From an uncultured Sphingomonadaceae bacterium (GTDB lineage: Bacteria; Pseudomonadota; Alphaproteobacteria; Sphingomonadales; Sphingomonadaceae), in the NCBI GenBank assembly GCA_947499975.1, contig CANMQE010000006.1:62001-126000 (forward strand): DNA of 64,000 nt, written 5' to 3'. A program made the translations under genes and the position numbers. The notes under the pieces are model-generated. The model worked only from the letters and a program-made list of their open reading frames with translations. It searched no databases and was not told where the DNA came from. Below, one piece after another: positions 18,032 to 25,345 of this stretch; position 1 is the first letter of the stretch; each line of letters starts with the position of its first letter.

Positions 18032-18936
18032 TGCGGCCATGCTCCCTTGTACTGTTCGAATACGGATCTGAGCGTGCGCGGCTTCTGCCCGGTAAGACGC
18101 TCCACGGCGTCGGATTTCACCTCGAAATAGCCTTCGCGGATGGCCTGGCCGAATGTCACCATGCCTTCGCTCGCCCATGGAATGGGGCCGTTGGGATCGA
18201 CATCCTCCGCCTTGCGCGCCACGCCGAGGGAATCGAAATACTCGTACATTCCCTCGTCCGTCACCGGCACCAGTTCGATTGGCTTGCCCGACATTTCGGA
18301 AACCATGGCCATCGCTTCCGGCACGCTCAGCAGTTCCGGCCCGCTCACGTCGATGGTGGTGTTCTCATGCCCTTCCTGCGTCAGCACCGCCACGGCAACG
18401 CGCACGCAATCGTCGCGGCTGACGAAGGCGATCTTGCCATCGCCGCAATTGTCGGGCTTTGACCCTGCGGCAATCGCGGGGATGGCCATGGCCGTGGCCA
18501 CGGCTTCTGAATACTGGCTGTTATAGAGGATGGTGAAGGCCACGCCGGATTTGCGCAAAAGCTGTTCCGTCGCGTAATGATCGTGCTGCTCTACCGCCGG
18601 ATGGTCGGGGTTTCCGCCATCGGTGATCGCGGTGTAGACGATGTGCTTCACGCCGGCCGCCTTGGCCGCGTCGATCGCGTTGCCGTGCTGGCGCGGGCGC
18701 TCTCCCACCAGCGTGGTGGAGATCAGCAGCAGCTTGTCGCCGCCGGCCATCGCCTCCTCCAGTCCATCGGGACTGTCGAAATCCGCAGCGCGCACATCCG
18801 CGCCGCGAGTTACCAGGTCAGCCAGCTTGTCAGTACTGCGCGAAAGGGCGATCACGCCCTCGCCCTGATCGAGAAGTTGTGAAGCGGCAGCATGGCCGAA
18901 CTGGCCGGACGCGCCGGATACGATGATTTTTGCCAC
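18028..18936 (-). CDS. NmrA-like NAD(P)-binding protein
   Basis: A 302-residue atypical short-chain dehydrogenase of the NmrA/QOR2 type. The dinucleotide loop is IIVSGASGQFGHAAA at the N-terminus. The catalytic Tyr-Lys pair of true dehydrogenases is not obvious, so it may be a quinone reductase or a redox sensor. The start is a GTG at 18936, preceded by GGGAGAGATTC; the longer frame upstream has no family features. It is first in the operon with the PQQ alcohol dehydrogenase and aldehyde dehydrogenase. It diverges from an NTF2-like gene across a TAACG-type operator at 18989-19000. Confidence 0.85.
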   Translation of the reverse strand: MAKIIVSGASGQFGHAAASQLLDQGEGVIALSRSTDKLADLVTRGADVRAADFDSPDGLEEAMAGGDKLLLISTTLVGERPRQHGNAIDAAKAAGVKHIVYTAITDGGNPDHPAVEQHDHYATEQLLRKSGVAFTILYNSQYSEAVATAMAIPAIAAGSKPDNCGDGKIAFVSRDDCVRVAVAVLTQEGHENTTIDVSGPELLSVPEAMAMVSEMSGKPIELVPVTDEGMYEYFDSLGVARKAEDVDPNGPIPWASEGMVTFGQAIREGYFEVKSDAVERLTGQKPRTLRSVFEQYKGAWPQ

Positions 18937-18988
18937 GAATCTCTCCCATACGCGGCCGCCTCGTGTTGCGGGCCGCTTGCGATCATCA

Positions 18989-19000
18989 TAACGACTGTTA
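18989..19000. promoter_or_regulatory. Putative MarR-type operator, site a
   Basis: The 12 bases TAACGACTGTTA form an inverted repeat with one mismatch to TAACG-NN-CGTTA. They lie in the 91-base gap between the NmrA-like/PQQ dehydrogenase unit and the NTF2-like gene, 53 bases and 28 bases from the two starts. The same motif is repeated in other divergent promoters of this block. Confidence 0.6.
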
Positions 19001-19027
19001 CGATTGGCGCAACACAAGGGAGAGACC

Positions 19028-19525
19028 ATGACGACCGTTTCTATCGAAGACCGCCTGGGATTGCAGGATCTGATCGCCGCCTATAGCTGGGCGCTGGATA
19101 CAGGCGATGCCGATGGGCTGGTGGAATGCTTCACCGAAGACTGCCTGATGAGCGAGGAAGTGTTCGAGGACCCGGACATCTGGCGCGGGCACGATGGCAT
19201 CCGCGGCCTAATGGCGCATTACGCGGGCGCGCCCGGTTTTCCCGGACGCCAGCACCACGTAACCCAGGTTCAGTATTTTCCGCAGGACGATGGCAGCGTG
19301 AAGATGCGCGGCTTCGCTTTCGTTACCGAATGCCATGACGAACCGCCGTACGAGCTGCGTTTCTGCGGCTGGTATGACGATCACGCCGTCAAGGGCGAGG
19401 ATGGCAAATGGCGTTTCAGCACGCGCATCGTGCGCCTGTGGGATGGCAAGGTGCTGGAACGCTTCCCCGGCCACGGCGAATGGAAGCCGCGCAAACGGCC
19501 CGATTCGCTGATCATCCGCAAATAG
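19028..19525 (+). CDS. NTF2/SnoaL-like protein
   Basis: A 165-residue SnoaL_4-type protein. The fold signature is IEDRLGLQDLIAAYSWALDTGDADG with acidic ECFTEDC following; it continues with WRGHDGIRGLM and a C-terminal sheet ending in a basic tail. The leader AAGGGAGAGACC supports the ATG at 19028. It is cytosolic and stands alone on its strand, sharing an operator-containing gap with the PQQ dehydrogenase operon. Small NTF2-like enzymes often act without cofactor as lyases, isomerases or dehydratases; no specific reaction can be assigned. Confidence 0.78.
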   Translation: MTTVSIEDRLGLQDLIAAYSWALDTGDADGLVECFTEDCLMSEEVFEDPDIWRGHDGIRGLMAHYAGAPGFPGRQHHVTQVQYFPQDDGSVKMRGFAFVTECHDEPPYELRFCGWYDDHAVKGEDGKWRFSTRIVRLWDGKVLERFPGHGEWKPRKRPDSLIIRK

Positions 19526-19532
19526 CCGGGTC

Positions 19533-19562
19533 GCGCCGGGCTTCGCCGCTTAAGCCCGGCGC
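19533..19562. terminator. GC-rich hairpin between convergent genes
   Basis: An 11-bp perfect stem (GCGCCGGGCTT / AAGCCCGGCGC) with an eight-base loop lies just after the NTF2-like stop and spans the stop codon of the converging gene. There is no T-run on either strand, so terminator function is uncertain. Confidence 0.4.
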
Positions 19563-20074
19563 ACCAGCAACCAGGCCGTTGCCATCGTTTCCTCGTCCGG
19601 CCCGCCTTGCAGAACAGGCGGAGCGTCGGGATTGGCGACGAAACCGGCAAATGTGCCAAGCCAATTCGCGCCCGCGCCCACCACGTGGCGGCTGAGAGGG
19701 TTCCAGTCGGGATTGCAGGTGCTGCCAGAACAGCCATGCCGGTTCCCTCGCAGTTCCAGCGCCTGCTCATAGCCATCTTCGGCAGCCACCTCGGCAAACA
19801 GCAGTGCGTCGGCAGAGCGGGTGACGCCCGCCAGCATGGGCGGCTTCTCGGCCAGCAGCTGCCGCGCAAACCGGATCCGGTCGCCCTCCACCGCGCGTGC
19901 GCCGCGCCCTGCTTCGCGCAGCAGGCTGGCAAGCCGCTCTCCGGCAGGCAGGCTGGCATCGTAGACACCCGCCAGCGGACCGGTGGCGCCCTGCGAAAGC
20001 GCAAGGTTGCCGAGGCCCGCGATTGCAGGAATGGTCACGGCACCGGCTATGACATTGCGGCGAGAAAGCTTCAT
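19550..20074 (-). CDS. Tat-exported protein of unknown function in flavocytochrome operon
   Basis: A 174-residue protein with a twin-arginine signal (KLSRRNVIAGAVTIPAIAG). The mature part has no motif I recognise. A pair of Cys (HGCSGSTCNPDW) could form a disulfide or bind a ligand. It overlaps the cytochrome c gene by four bases (ATGA), so it is made together with the flavoprotein and cytochrome subunits. It could be a third subunit, a maturation factor or a periplasmic partner. Tat export suggests that it folds, or binds a cofactor, before crossing the membrane. Confidence 0.75.
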   Translation of the reverse strand: MKLSRRNVIAGAVTIPAIAGLGNLALSQGATGPLAGVYDASLPAGERLASLLREAGRGARAVEGDRIRFARQLLAEKPPMLAGVTRSADALLFAEVAAEDGYEQALELRGNRHGCSGSTCNPDWNPLSRHVVGAGANWLGTFAGFVANPDAPPVLQGGPDEETMATAWLLVRRA

Positions 20075-20499
20075 GGTGCCACCTCGTGCGGACCGGCGGC
20101 AAGGTAATCGCCGATGGCCTGCAATTGCTCGTCAGACACTTCCCCGCGCGGGATGGCGGGCATGTTACCGATGCCATTGCGCGCGGCGATCACCACGAAG
20201 GCGGCGGTCAGATCTTCGCGCTCTTCCAGCAGGGCATCGTCGCGGCGGCGGGCCAGGAGGCCGGTGCCCATGCCATTGGCGTTGTGGCACATGGCACAAT
20301 ATTCGACATACAGCGCCTCCCCACCGGTGGCATCGGGCCGCTTTGCCATGGTAACGGGCTGCGGCATGGGCGGCGGACCGCCCTGCGTTTCGGCGGCTTC
20401 CTCCGCCTCGTCGGAAACGCCCGCACCGCTTTGCGCCAATGCCACGCCGGTGCAACCCGCCAGCACGGCGGCGCCTGCGATCAGTCCAATGCGTTTCAT
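20071..20499 (-). CDS. Class I c-type cytochrome, partner of the VAO-like flavoprotein
   Basis: A 142-residue exported cytochrome with one haem site (C68, C71, H72 in EYCAMCHNANGMG). A Met near GNMPAIPRGE is the probable sixth ligand. The signal contains LAGC, so it may be a lipoprotein; cleavage after ALA is the alternative. It overlaps both neighbours by four bases, between a VAO/p-cresol-methylhydroxylase-like flavoprotein and a Tat-exported protein. The arrangement matches p-cresol methylhydroxylase and eugenol hydroxylase, where the cytochrome takes electrons from the flavin. Confidence 0.9.
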   Translation of the reverse strand: MKRIGLIAGAAVLAGCTGVALAQSGAGVSDEAEEAAETQGGPPPMPQPVTMAKRPDATGGEALYVEYCAMCHNANGMGTGLLARRRDDALLEEREDLTAAFVVIAARNGIGNMPAIPRGEVSDEQLQAIGDYLAAGPHEVAP

Positions 20500-22058
20500 G
20501 CCTGCTGCTCCTGCCTGTAGGCGCTGCCCCAGATGCCGCTTTTGCCCGGCGCGATAATGCCGTTGGGATCCAGCGCGTCCTTCACCATCTCGTTCATCTT
20601 CAGAAGCGCGCCATTGTTGAAGTCGTAGCTGTCCGCCACGAGATCCATGTAATCCAGATGCGTACGGTATTCACCGTAACCCTGTTCCTTTGCATCGGCC
20701 ACCAGCGTGCGGAAGAACGGATCAACCTTTGCCATCATCTGCGGATCGTCCTTGTCGAAGATCATCGCGTTCACATTGGTCATATGCCGTTCGCCAAAGG
20801 CGAAGCTGCCCTGGTAATCCATGCCGTATTCCTGATAGCGCGCATAGGTGCGGCGGAACTGCGCCAGCGCCTTGTCGCCATCCTGCGGGATAATTGGCGA
20901 GAAACCGATGTGTCCGCCGCGTCCACCATACCAGTTCACGTTCTGCATCGGGAAGGTCATCGGCGTGCCGGTCCAGCCGGTGTATTCCAGCGGCTCGCCC
21001 TTACGCCAACTGGTGGGCTTGATCGCCATCGGGCCGGCATTGCCCATGGCCTCTTCCAGCACCTTGTAGGCCGCCTTGTTCACATCTTCCCGACCGTAAA
21101 GGCGCAAGGACACGCCCCACCAGCCGATGTTGAACTGCTTGCGGATGGCATCGATCACCGTATCCGAGATTGCGCCCGGCTCGTCAGTCCACTGGTCACG
21201 CGTGGTCAGCACGGCGGCCGCGCGCATCCAGTTGCCGATGCTGGGCGACTGGGTCAGCAGGCGTTCGCGGCGCAGCGGGGCGATGGTGTCGATCATCACC
21301 TTCAGATCCTCGGGCCGGTCAAACTCGACATCCATGCCCATGAGGCTTTCCGGCTCCGGCATCAGCCACATGCCCATCTTGGTGACGATACCGAAATTGG
21401 ATTGCACGAACATCTGGTCCCACCCCGGGCCGAAACCGAAGGGATAGGCCTGCCACGTCGGCGAACCGGAGAACGCGCCCATCCCGGTGCGCACCACCTC
21501 GCCGTTGGCCAGCACCACTTCCAGCCCGCAGATGTTCTTCGTGTGCTCTCCATAAGGCGTGTAGCCCACGCCGCGATCCAGGGCATTGCCCATCACGCTG
21601 CCCCAGCTATTGCCGGGGGTTGAGAGCCAATAGGGCAGATTGTTGCGCTGGATGTAATCATAAAGGTCGTAGAAGCCGACGCCCGGCTCCAGCAGAACGG
21701 TGCCCAGTTCTTCGTCGAACTCGATCCGCTTCATGCGCGAAAGGTCCATCACGACAGAGCCTGCCAGCACCGGCGCAGTGCCGCCGTAGCCAAGGTTCTT
21801 GCCGCGTGCGATCGGGAAGATCGGCAGGCGGTATTCGTTGGCGATGCGCGTTACCGCCTGGATTTCCTCCACCGTTTCCGGCGATACGGCGCCCGCAGGG
21901 TGATGCAGCGCATCATCCACCGCGAACTTGTCCTGATAGGAACGGCGATCAAGCTGCTCGAAAAAGACCTTGTCGGAACCAAGCGCCGATTCGAGCGCCC
22001 GGCGCGCCTCGTCCAGCCGCATTGCCGACATTCCCGGTGGTAGCGGTGTATCCGCCAT
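20496..22058 (-). CDS. FAD-linked phenol oxidase/hydroxylase, vanillyl-alcohol oxidase / p-cresol methylhydroxylase family
   Basis: A 520-residue flavoprotein with an N-terminal FAD-binding (PCMH-type) domain: PIARGKNLGYGGTAP, LLEPGVGFYDLYDYI and TPGNSWGSVMGNALDRGVGYTPYG. A C-terminal substrate domain ends in DPNGIIAPGKSGIWG. The family oxidises or hydroxylates 4-alkylphenols such as 4-cresol, eugenol and vanillyl alcohol through a quinone methide. H383 (GGRGGHIGFSPI) lies where family members attach FAD: His in vanillyl-alcohol oxidase, Tyr in p-cresol methylhydroxylase. Aligned by eye, this one is His-type. The cytochrome subunit gene is directly downstream. It has no signal peptide of its own. 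The leader GGGAGAGGAAGCAGAAAT precedes the ATG. Confidence 0.9.
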   Translation of the reverse strand: MADTPLPPGMSAMRLDEARRALESALGSDKVFFEQLDRRSYQDKFAVDDALHHPAGAVSPETVEEIQAVTRIANEYRLPIFPIARGKNLGYGGTAPVLAGSVVMDLSRMKRIEFDEELGTVLLEPGVGFYDLYDYIQRNNLPYWLSTPGNSWGSVMGNALDRGVGYTPYGEHTKNICGLEVVLANGEVVRTGMGAFSGSPTWQAYPFGFGPGWDQMFVQSNFGIVTKMGMWLMPEPESLMGMDVEFDRPEDLKVMIDTIAPLRRERLLTQSPSIGNWMRAAAVLTTRDQWTDEPGAISDTVIDAIRKQFNIGWWGVSLRLYGREDVNKAAYKVLEEAMGNAGPMAIKPTSWRKGEPLEYTGWTGTPMTFPMQNVNWYGGRGGHIGFSPIIPQDGDKALAQFRRTYARYQEYGMDYQGSFAFGERHMTNVNAMIFDKDDPQMMAKVDPFFRTLVADAKEQGYGEYRTHLDYMDLVADSYDFNNGALLKMNEMVKDALDPNGIIAPGKSGIWGSAYRQEQQA

Positions 22059-22099
22059 ATTTCTGCTTCCTCTCCCACGCGCTCTTGAATGCGCGACTT

Positions 22100-22111
22100 T
22101 AACGTTCGTTA
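22100..22111. promoter_or_regulatory. Putative MarR-type operator, site b
   Basis: TAACGTTCGTTA is a perfect inverted repeat (arms TAACG/CGTTA, two-base centre). It lies midway in the 97-base gap between the flavocytochrome operon and the DUF8021-transporter operon, 42 and 45 bases from the two starts. Confidence 0.65.
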
Positions 22112-22155
22112 CTTTTCAGCTAGCAGGGGTCTGAGTCAAGCGATGGGAGAGTGTC

Positions 22156-23055
22156 TTGGCATCCAGAACTGAACTTTATGGCGTTCTCGACGCTTATCTC
22201 GCCGCGCTTGCAGCAGGCGACCCTTCGCTTGCGCCGATTGCGCCCCACGCCTTCAACACGGAGAACAACGTGGCGCTGGAAGTGGGTGACGGGCTTTGGA
22301 ACACCATAACCGCGCGCCACGATTACGATCTTCGCTTTGCGGAAGCCTCGCGCGGCCAGGTGGCGGTGTTCACCGCGGTGGAGGAAACCGACGCGCTCAA
22401 CCCCGCCTGTATCCGGTTGGAAGTGTCTGGCGGGCAGATCATCGGTGTCGAGACCGTGGTGGCGCGCAACAAGGACGAAGGTTTCCCCTTCGGCCCCCAG
22501 CATTTCGAGCGCAAGCCGGTGATGGAGGCGCTGATCCCCGATGGTGCGCGCTCCAGCCGAGAGGATCTGGTGCGCGTGGCCGATGGCTATTTCGAAACGA
22601 TCGAGCGCAACGACGGCACGATCAACACGAAGTTCTGGCCGCATTGCAACCGCGTGGAAAACGGCGTGCAGACCACCAATAACAAGGACTTTCCCCTGCC
22701 CATCGCCCGGCTGGGTTGCGAGGAGCAGTTCCGCATGGGCTGGTATCGCTATGACGACGATCTTCGCGCCCGCCGGTTTCCGCTGGTGGATACGGAACGC
22801 GGCATCGTGCTGGCCTATGGCTTCATCGATCATTCGGGCCGCCTGGGCGAATACGAACTGACCGATGGCACCACTGCCAGCAGCCCCGTGCGCCGCCCCC
22901 ATTCCTATTACCTCGCCGAAGCCTTCCGCATTCGCGATGGCGCAATAGAGCAGGTGGAGGCCGATTTCCTCACCGTGCCCTATCGCATGCCCAGCCCGTG
23001 GGACGGTCGTGACGAGGCGCTGGCAGGCGGTGGGGGTCTGCACCGTGTCGCCTGA
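22156..23055 (+). CDS. DUF8021-type protein of unknown function
   Basis: A 299-residue cytosolic protein resembling the DUF8021 family, known from fungi and sphingomonads, without an assigned reaction. It shows two related halves. The second half (VADGYFETIERNDGT, CNRVENGVQTTNN, FIDHSGRLGEYEL, EAFRIRDGAIEQVEADFLTVPY) looks like an NTF2-type fold. The start is TTG at 22156, with GGGAGAGTGTC just before it and no better ATG near. It overlaps the following transporter and shares a divergent promoter with the VAO-like flavoprotein, so a role in handling the same phenolic compound is likely but inferred. Confidence 0.75.
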   Translation: MASRTELYGVLDAYLAALAAGDPSLAPIAPHAFNTENNVALEVGDGLWNTITARHDYDLRFAEASRGQVAVFTAVEETDALNPACIRLEVSGGQIIGVETVVARNKDEGFPFGPQHFERKPVMEALIPDGARSSREDLVRVADGYFETIERNDGTINTKFWPHCNRVENGVQTTNNKDFPLPIARLGCEEQFRMGWYRYDDDLRARRFPLVDTERGIVLAYGFIDHSGRLGEYELTDGTTASSPVRRPHSYYLAEAFRIRDGAIEQVEADFLTVPYRMPSPWDGRDEALAGGGGLHRVA

Positions 23056-24301
23056 GAAGACGGCCGTGAATGGCCGCACCATCCTCTCGCTCACCCTGCT
23101 GGGCGGCATTTTCGTCATGGAAGGTTTCGATATCGCCGCCATGTCGCTGGCCGTGCCCCGGCTGGAAGGGGCGTTGGGCCTGGATCCCGCCGGGTTCGGC
23201 TGGGTGTTCACCGCCCTGCTGATCGGCCTTGGCGCAGGCGGCGCGCTGATCGCACCGCTGGGAGACAGGTTTGGCCGACGTACGCTGATCGTTCTGGGCT
23301 GCCTTGTTACGGGTCTGTCCACGCTTGGCACGGCAAGCGCCACCAGCATCACCGGCTTCCTTGTCTGGCGATTGCTGACCGGCCTGGCGCTGGGTGCCTG
23401 CCTGCCCAACGTCAGTGCCCTTTCAGCAGAGCTTGCGCCAAAGCGGCTGCGCGCCACCATAATGGCGATTGTTTCCGCCGGCATACCCATAGGCCTTGCC
23501 CTGGCTGGGATACTGGCGCCGGAAATCGTCGACATTTTGGGATGGGAGGGGCTGTTCCTTGTGCCCGGTGTTTTCGCCATCGTGCTCGCAATTGCGCTCT
23601 GGCCGATTCTTGAGCCGGGCATTCCCGGTGTTAGCGACAAGCACGAGACGAACGAGAAGGCGGCTAAAGAGCCTCTTCCGCAACTCGCCCTGTTCAAATC
23701 GCCGTGGGTCTTTCCCTTCGCCGTTTTCGCCGCGATGCTCGCCTTCAACGCGTGCAATCTCTATTTGCTGAACAGCTGGCTGCCCACCGTGCTGCCGGGC
23801 GCTGGCCTGACGCTGGACGCTGCGGCGAGGGTTACAGGTGTCGCCAATCTGGCAGGCCTTGGCATCGGCATTGCCGCCAGCCTGCTGCTGGACCGCTGGC
23901 ACAAGGGGCTGACGCTGGTCCTGCTTTTCGGATCGATGGCAGCCAGCTTCGCGGCAATCTGGCTGACGGCGCCAGACCAGACCCGCTGGACGCTGCTGCT
24001 GATGGTGGGCGTTGGCGGAGCCAATGCAGGCGGCATGGTGCTGCCGGGCCTTGCTGCATACCTTTTCCCCGCCCGCATGCTTTCAAGCGCGGTCGGCGTC
24101 GGCGTGCTCGTGGCGCGGCTGGGGGCATTTGCCGGCCCGCCTTTGGGAGGGTGGATGCTGGCAACCGCTGTCGCGCCGAAAGACTTCCTGGGCGTTGCAG
24201 CAATTCCGGCCATCGCCTGCGTGGCGATCGCCCTGCTGGTGCCCGCAGCGCTCAAACGGCGCGAAGCGGTGGAGGCAAGTAAGCTGGAAGCTAGGGCTTG
24301 A
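23045..24301 (+). CDS. MFS transporter, aromatic acid:H+ symporter type
   Basis: About 418 residues with 12 predicted membrane segments. The first helix carries MEGFDIAAMS, the conserved Asp-containing motif of aromatic acid/H+ symporters (PcaK, VanK and relatives). The loop after helix 2 carries the MFS signature (GDRFGRRTL). Several GTG starts are possible; 23045 is preferred because GGTGGGGGT lies eight bases before it. It overlaps the DUF8021 gene by 11 bases and is its operon partner. The likely cargo is an aromatic acid or phenol. The 3' end overlaps the converging NTF2-like gene by 11 bases. Confidence 0.88.
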   Translation: MSPEKTAVNGRTILSLTLLGGIFVMEGFDIAAMSLAVPRLEGALGLDPAGFGWVFTALLIGLGAGGALIAPLGDRFGRRTLIVLGCLVTGLSTLGTASATSITGFLVWRLLTGLALGACLPNVSALSAELAPKRLRATIMAIVSAGIPIGLALAGILAPEIVDILGWEGLFLVPGVFAIVLAIALWPILEPGIPGVSDKHETNEKAAKEPLPQLALFKSPWVFPFAVFAAMLAFNACNLYLLNSWLPTVLPGAGLTLDAAARVTGVANLAGLGIGIAASLLLDRWHKGLTLVLLFGSMAASFAAIWLTAPDQTRWTLLLMVGVGGANAGGMVLPGLAAYLFPARMLSSAVGVGVLVARLGAFAGPPLGGWMLATAVAPKDFLGVAAIPAIACVAIALLVPAALKRREAVEASKLEARA

Positions 24302-24716
24302 AGTCGAGGCCGCCGGTGCGCTCCGCAAAGCGCCAGCCGTCGGCTGTTTTCACCACCCGATCCGTGAACGTGCCGATCAGCGGAGACTTGGCATCCTGCA
24401 CAGGCAGGCCGTCCTCTGCGGCATCGCCCATGTAAAGGACGATGACGGACCGTGCCGTCGCCTCGCTCTCGCTCACCACGTCCACCAGCGTGTTTGCCAT
24501 CACGTGGCGCTGGGCGCGGGGCGGGCGCGCGGTGAAGCTGGCAAGGATCGCCTCGCGACCCACCACCGGATCGCCGCCGCTGGGACGGCGAAACACGGCA
24601 TCGGAAGTGTAGAGCGAGGCGCACCTCTCCCAGTCCTGTGCATCATTGGCCCAGACATATTCGTGGATCAGCCGGGTCACATCGGCCTCTATCGCGCGGA
24701 GCTGGTCTTCGGTCAT
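24291..24716 (-). CDS. NTF2/SnoaL-like protein in MarR operon
   Basis: A 141-residue SnoaL_4-type protein (VTRLIHEYVWANDAQDWERCASLYTSDA, then GREAILASF). The ATG at 24716 is two bases after the MarR stop, so both are on one transcript; the longer frame upstream runs inside marR and is not used. Together with MarR it is divergent from a lignostilbene-dioxygenase-like gene. This repeats the NTF2-like/oxygenase pairing seen at 4.5-6.6 kb and makes a functional link (lyase then C=C cleavage) worth testing. Confidence 0.78.
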   Translation of the reverse strand: MTEDQLRAIEADVTRLIHEYVWANDAQDWERCASLYTSDAVFRRPSGGDPVVGREAILASFTARPPRAQRHVMANTLVDVVSESEATARSVIVLYMGDAAEDGLPVQDAKSPLIGTFTDRVVKTADGWRFAERTGGLDFKP

Positions 24717-24718
24717 GG

Positions 24719-25249
24719 TCACTCCGCAGGCTTGGTACGTTCGAGGAACACCGAATTGCCGTTCTCGTCCTCGGCATCGAGCCTTTCGATCAGCCGCTCC
24801 ACGATAATGGCAAAGCCTTCCAGCTCGGTCTTTTCCAGCTTGCCGAAAAGGTAGTGCGCCACCGTGCCCGTCTGCGGGCGCATGATCTCGTAAAGACGCT
24901 TGCCCTCTTCGGACAATCGCAGCCACTTGCGCCGTTTGTTGTTCTCATCCCGCTCCACCACGATGCGGCCGTGCTTCTGCAAGGTGGCAACCGCCCGGCT
25001 GATGCTCATGGCATTCACGCCAGTTAGATCGGCCACTTCGTGACTGGCGGTACGGCCCAGCGCACCGATCGTCATCAGCAGGCGAAACTCGTTGATGCTG
25101 ATCTTGTGGCGATTGGAAAGGTGGACGGAAAAGGGCGCCATCAAGCGGTTCGTCAGCTTCAGCAGGCGATGCAGCAGGATCACCTCTTCCGCTTCATCCA
25201 GATGCACGCCAGCCCGATTGTCCGTTGCAGCCATGCTATTTTCGCGCAT
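24719..25249 (-). CDS. MarR-family transcriptional regulator
   Basis: A 176-residue winged-helix regulator. The core shows ISINEFRLLMTIGALGRTASHEVADLTGVNAMSISRAVATLQKHGRI followed by the wing RDENNKRRKWLRLSEEGKRLY. The ATG at 25249 has GAGAGGGACG before it; an ATG five codons later is possible. It is the only MarR gene in the window and sits in the middle of four divergent units that share a TAACG-type repeat, one of which lies in its own promoter. It is the natural candidate for the repressor of this block, probably released by an aromatic ligand. Confidence 0.92.
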   Translation of the reverse strand: MRENSMAATDNRAGVHLDEAEEVILLHRLLKLTNRLMAPFSVHLSNRHKISINEFRLLMTIGALGRTASHEVADLTGVNAMSISRAVATLQKHGRIVVERDENNKRRKWLRLSEEGKRLYEIMRPQTGTVAHYLFGKLEKTELEGFAIIVERLIERLDAEDENGNSVFLERTKPAE

Positions 25250-25303
25250 CGTCCCTCTCTTTTGACCGTCATCAACGATGCAGCCTTGCACCGATCTTAT
25301 CAA

Positions 25304-25316
25304 ACGTTAGCGTTAG
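25304..25316. promoter_or_regulatory. Putative MarR-type operator, site c (variant)
   Basis: AACGTTAGCGTT, starting at 25303 and followed by AG, has the same AACG/CGTT arms as sites a, b and d but a four-base centre, and contains two direct CGTTAG steps. It lies between marR and the dioxygenase gene, about 55 and 30 bases from their starts, which is the position expected for autoregulation. Confidence 0.5.
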
Positions 25317-25345
25317 AACCAAGAATCATTGGGAGAGAACAGGTC

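Noticed and set aside
19533..19562. The perfect hairpin as part of a mobile element or integration site
   Set aside because: It is confined to a convergent gene junction, has no flanking direct repeat and no second copy seen; a transcription-end structure is simpler.
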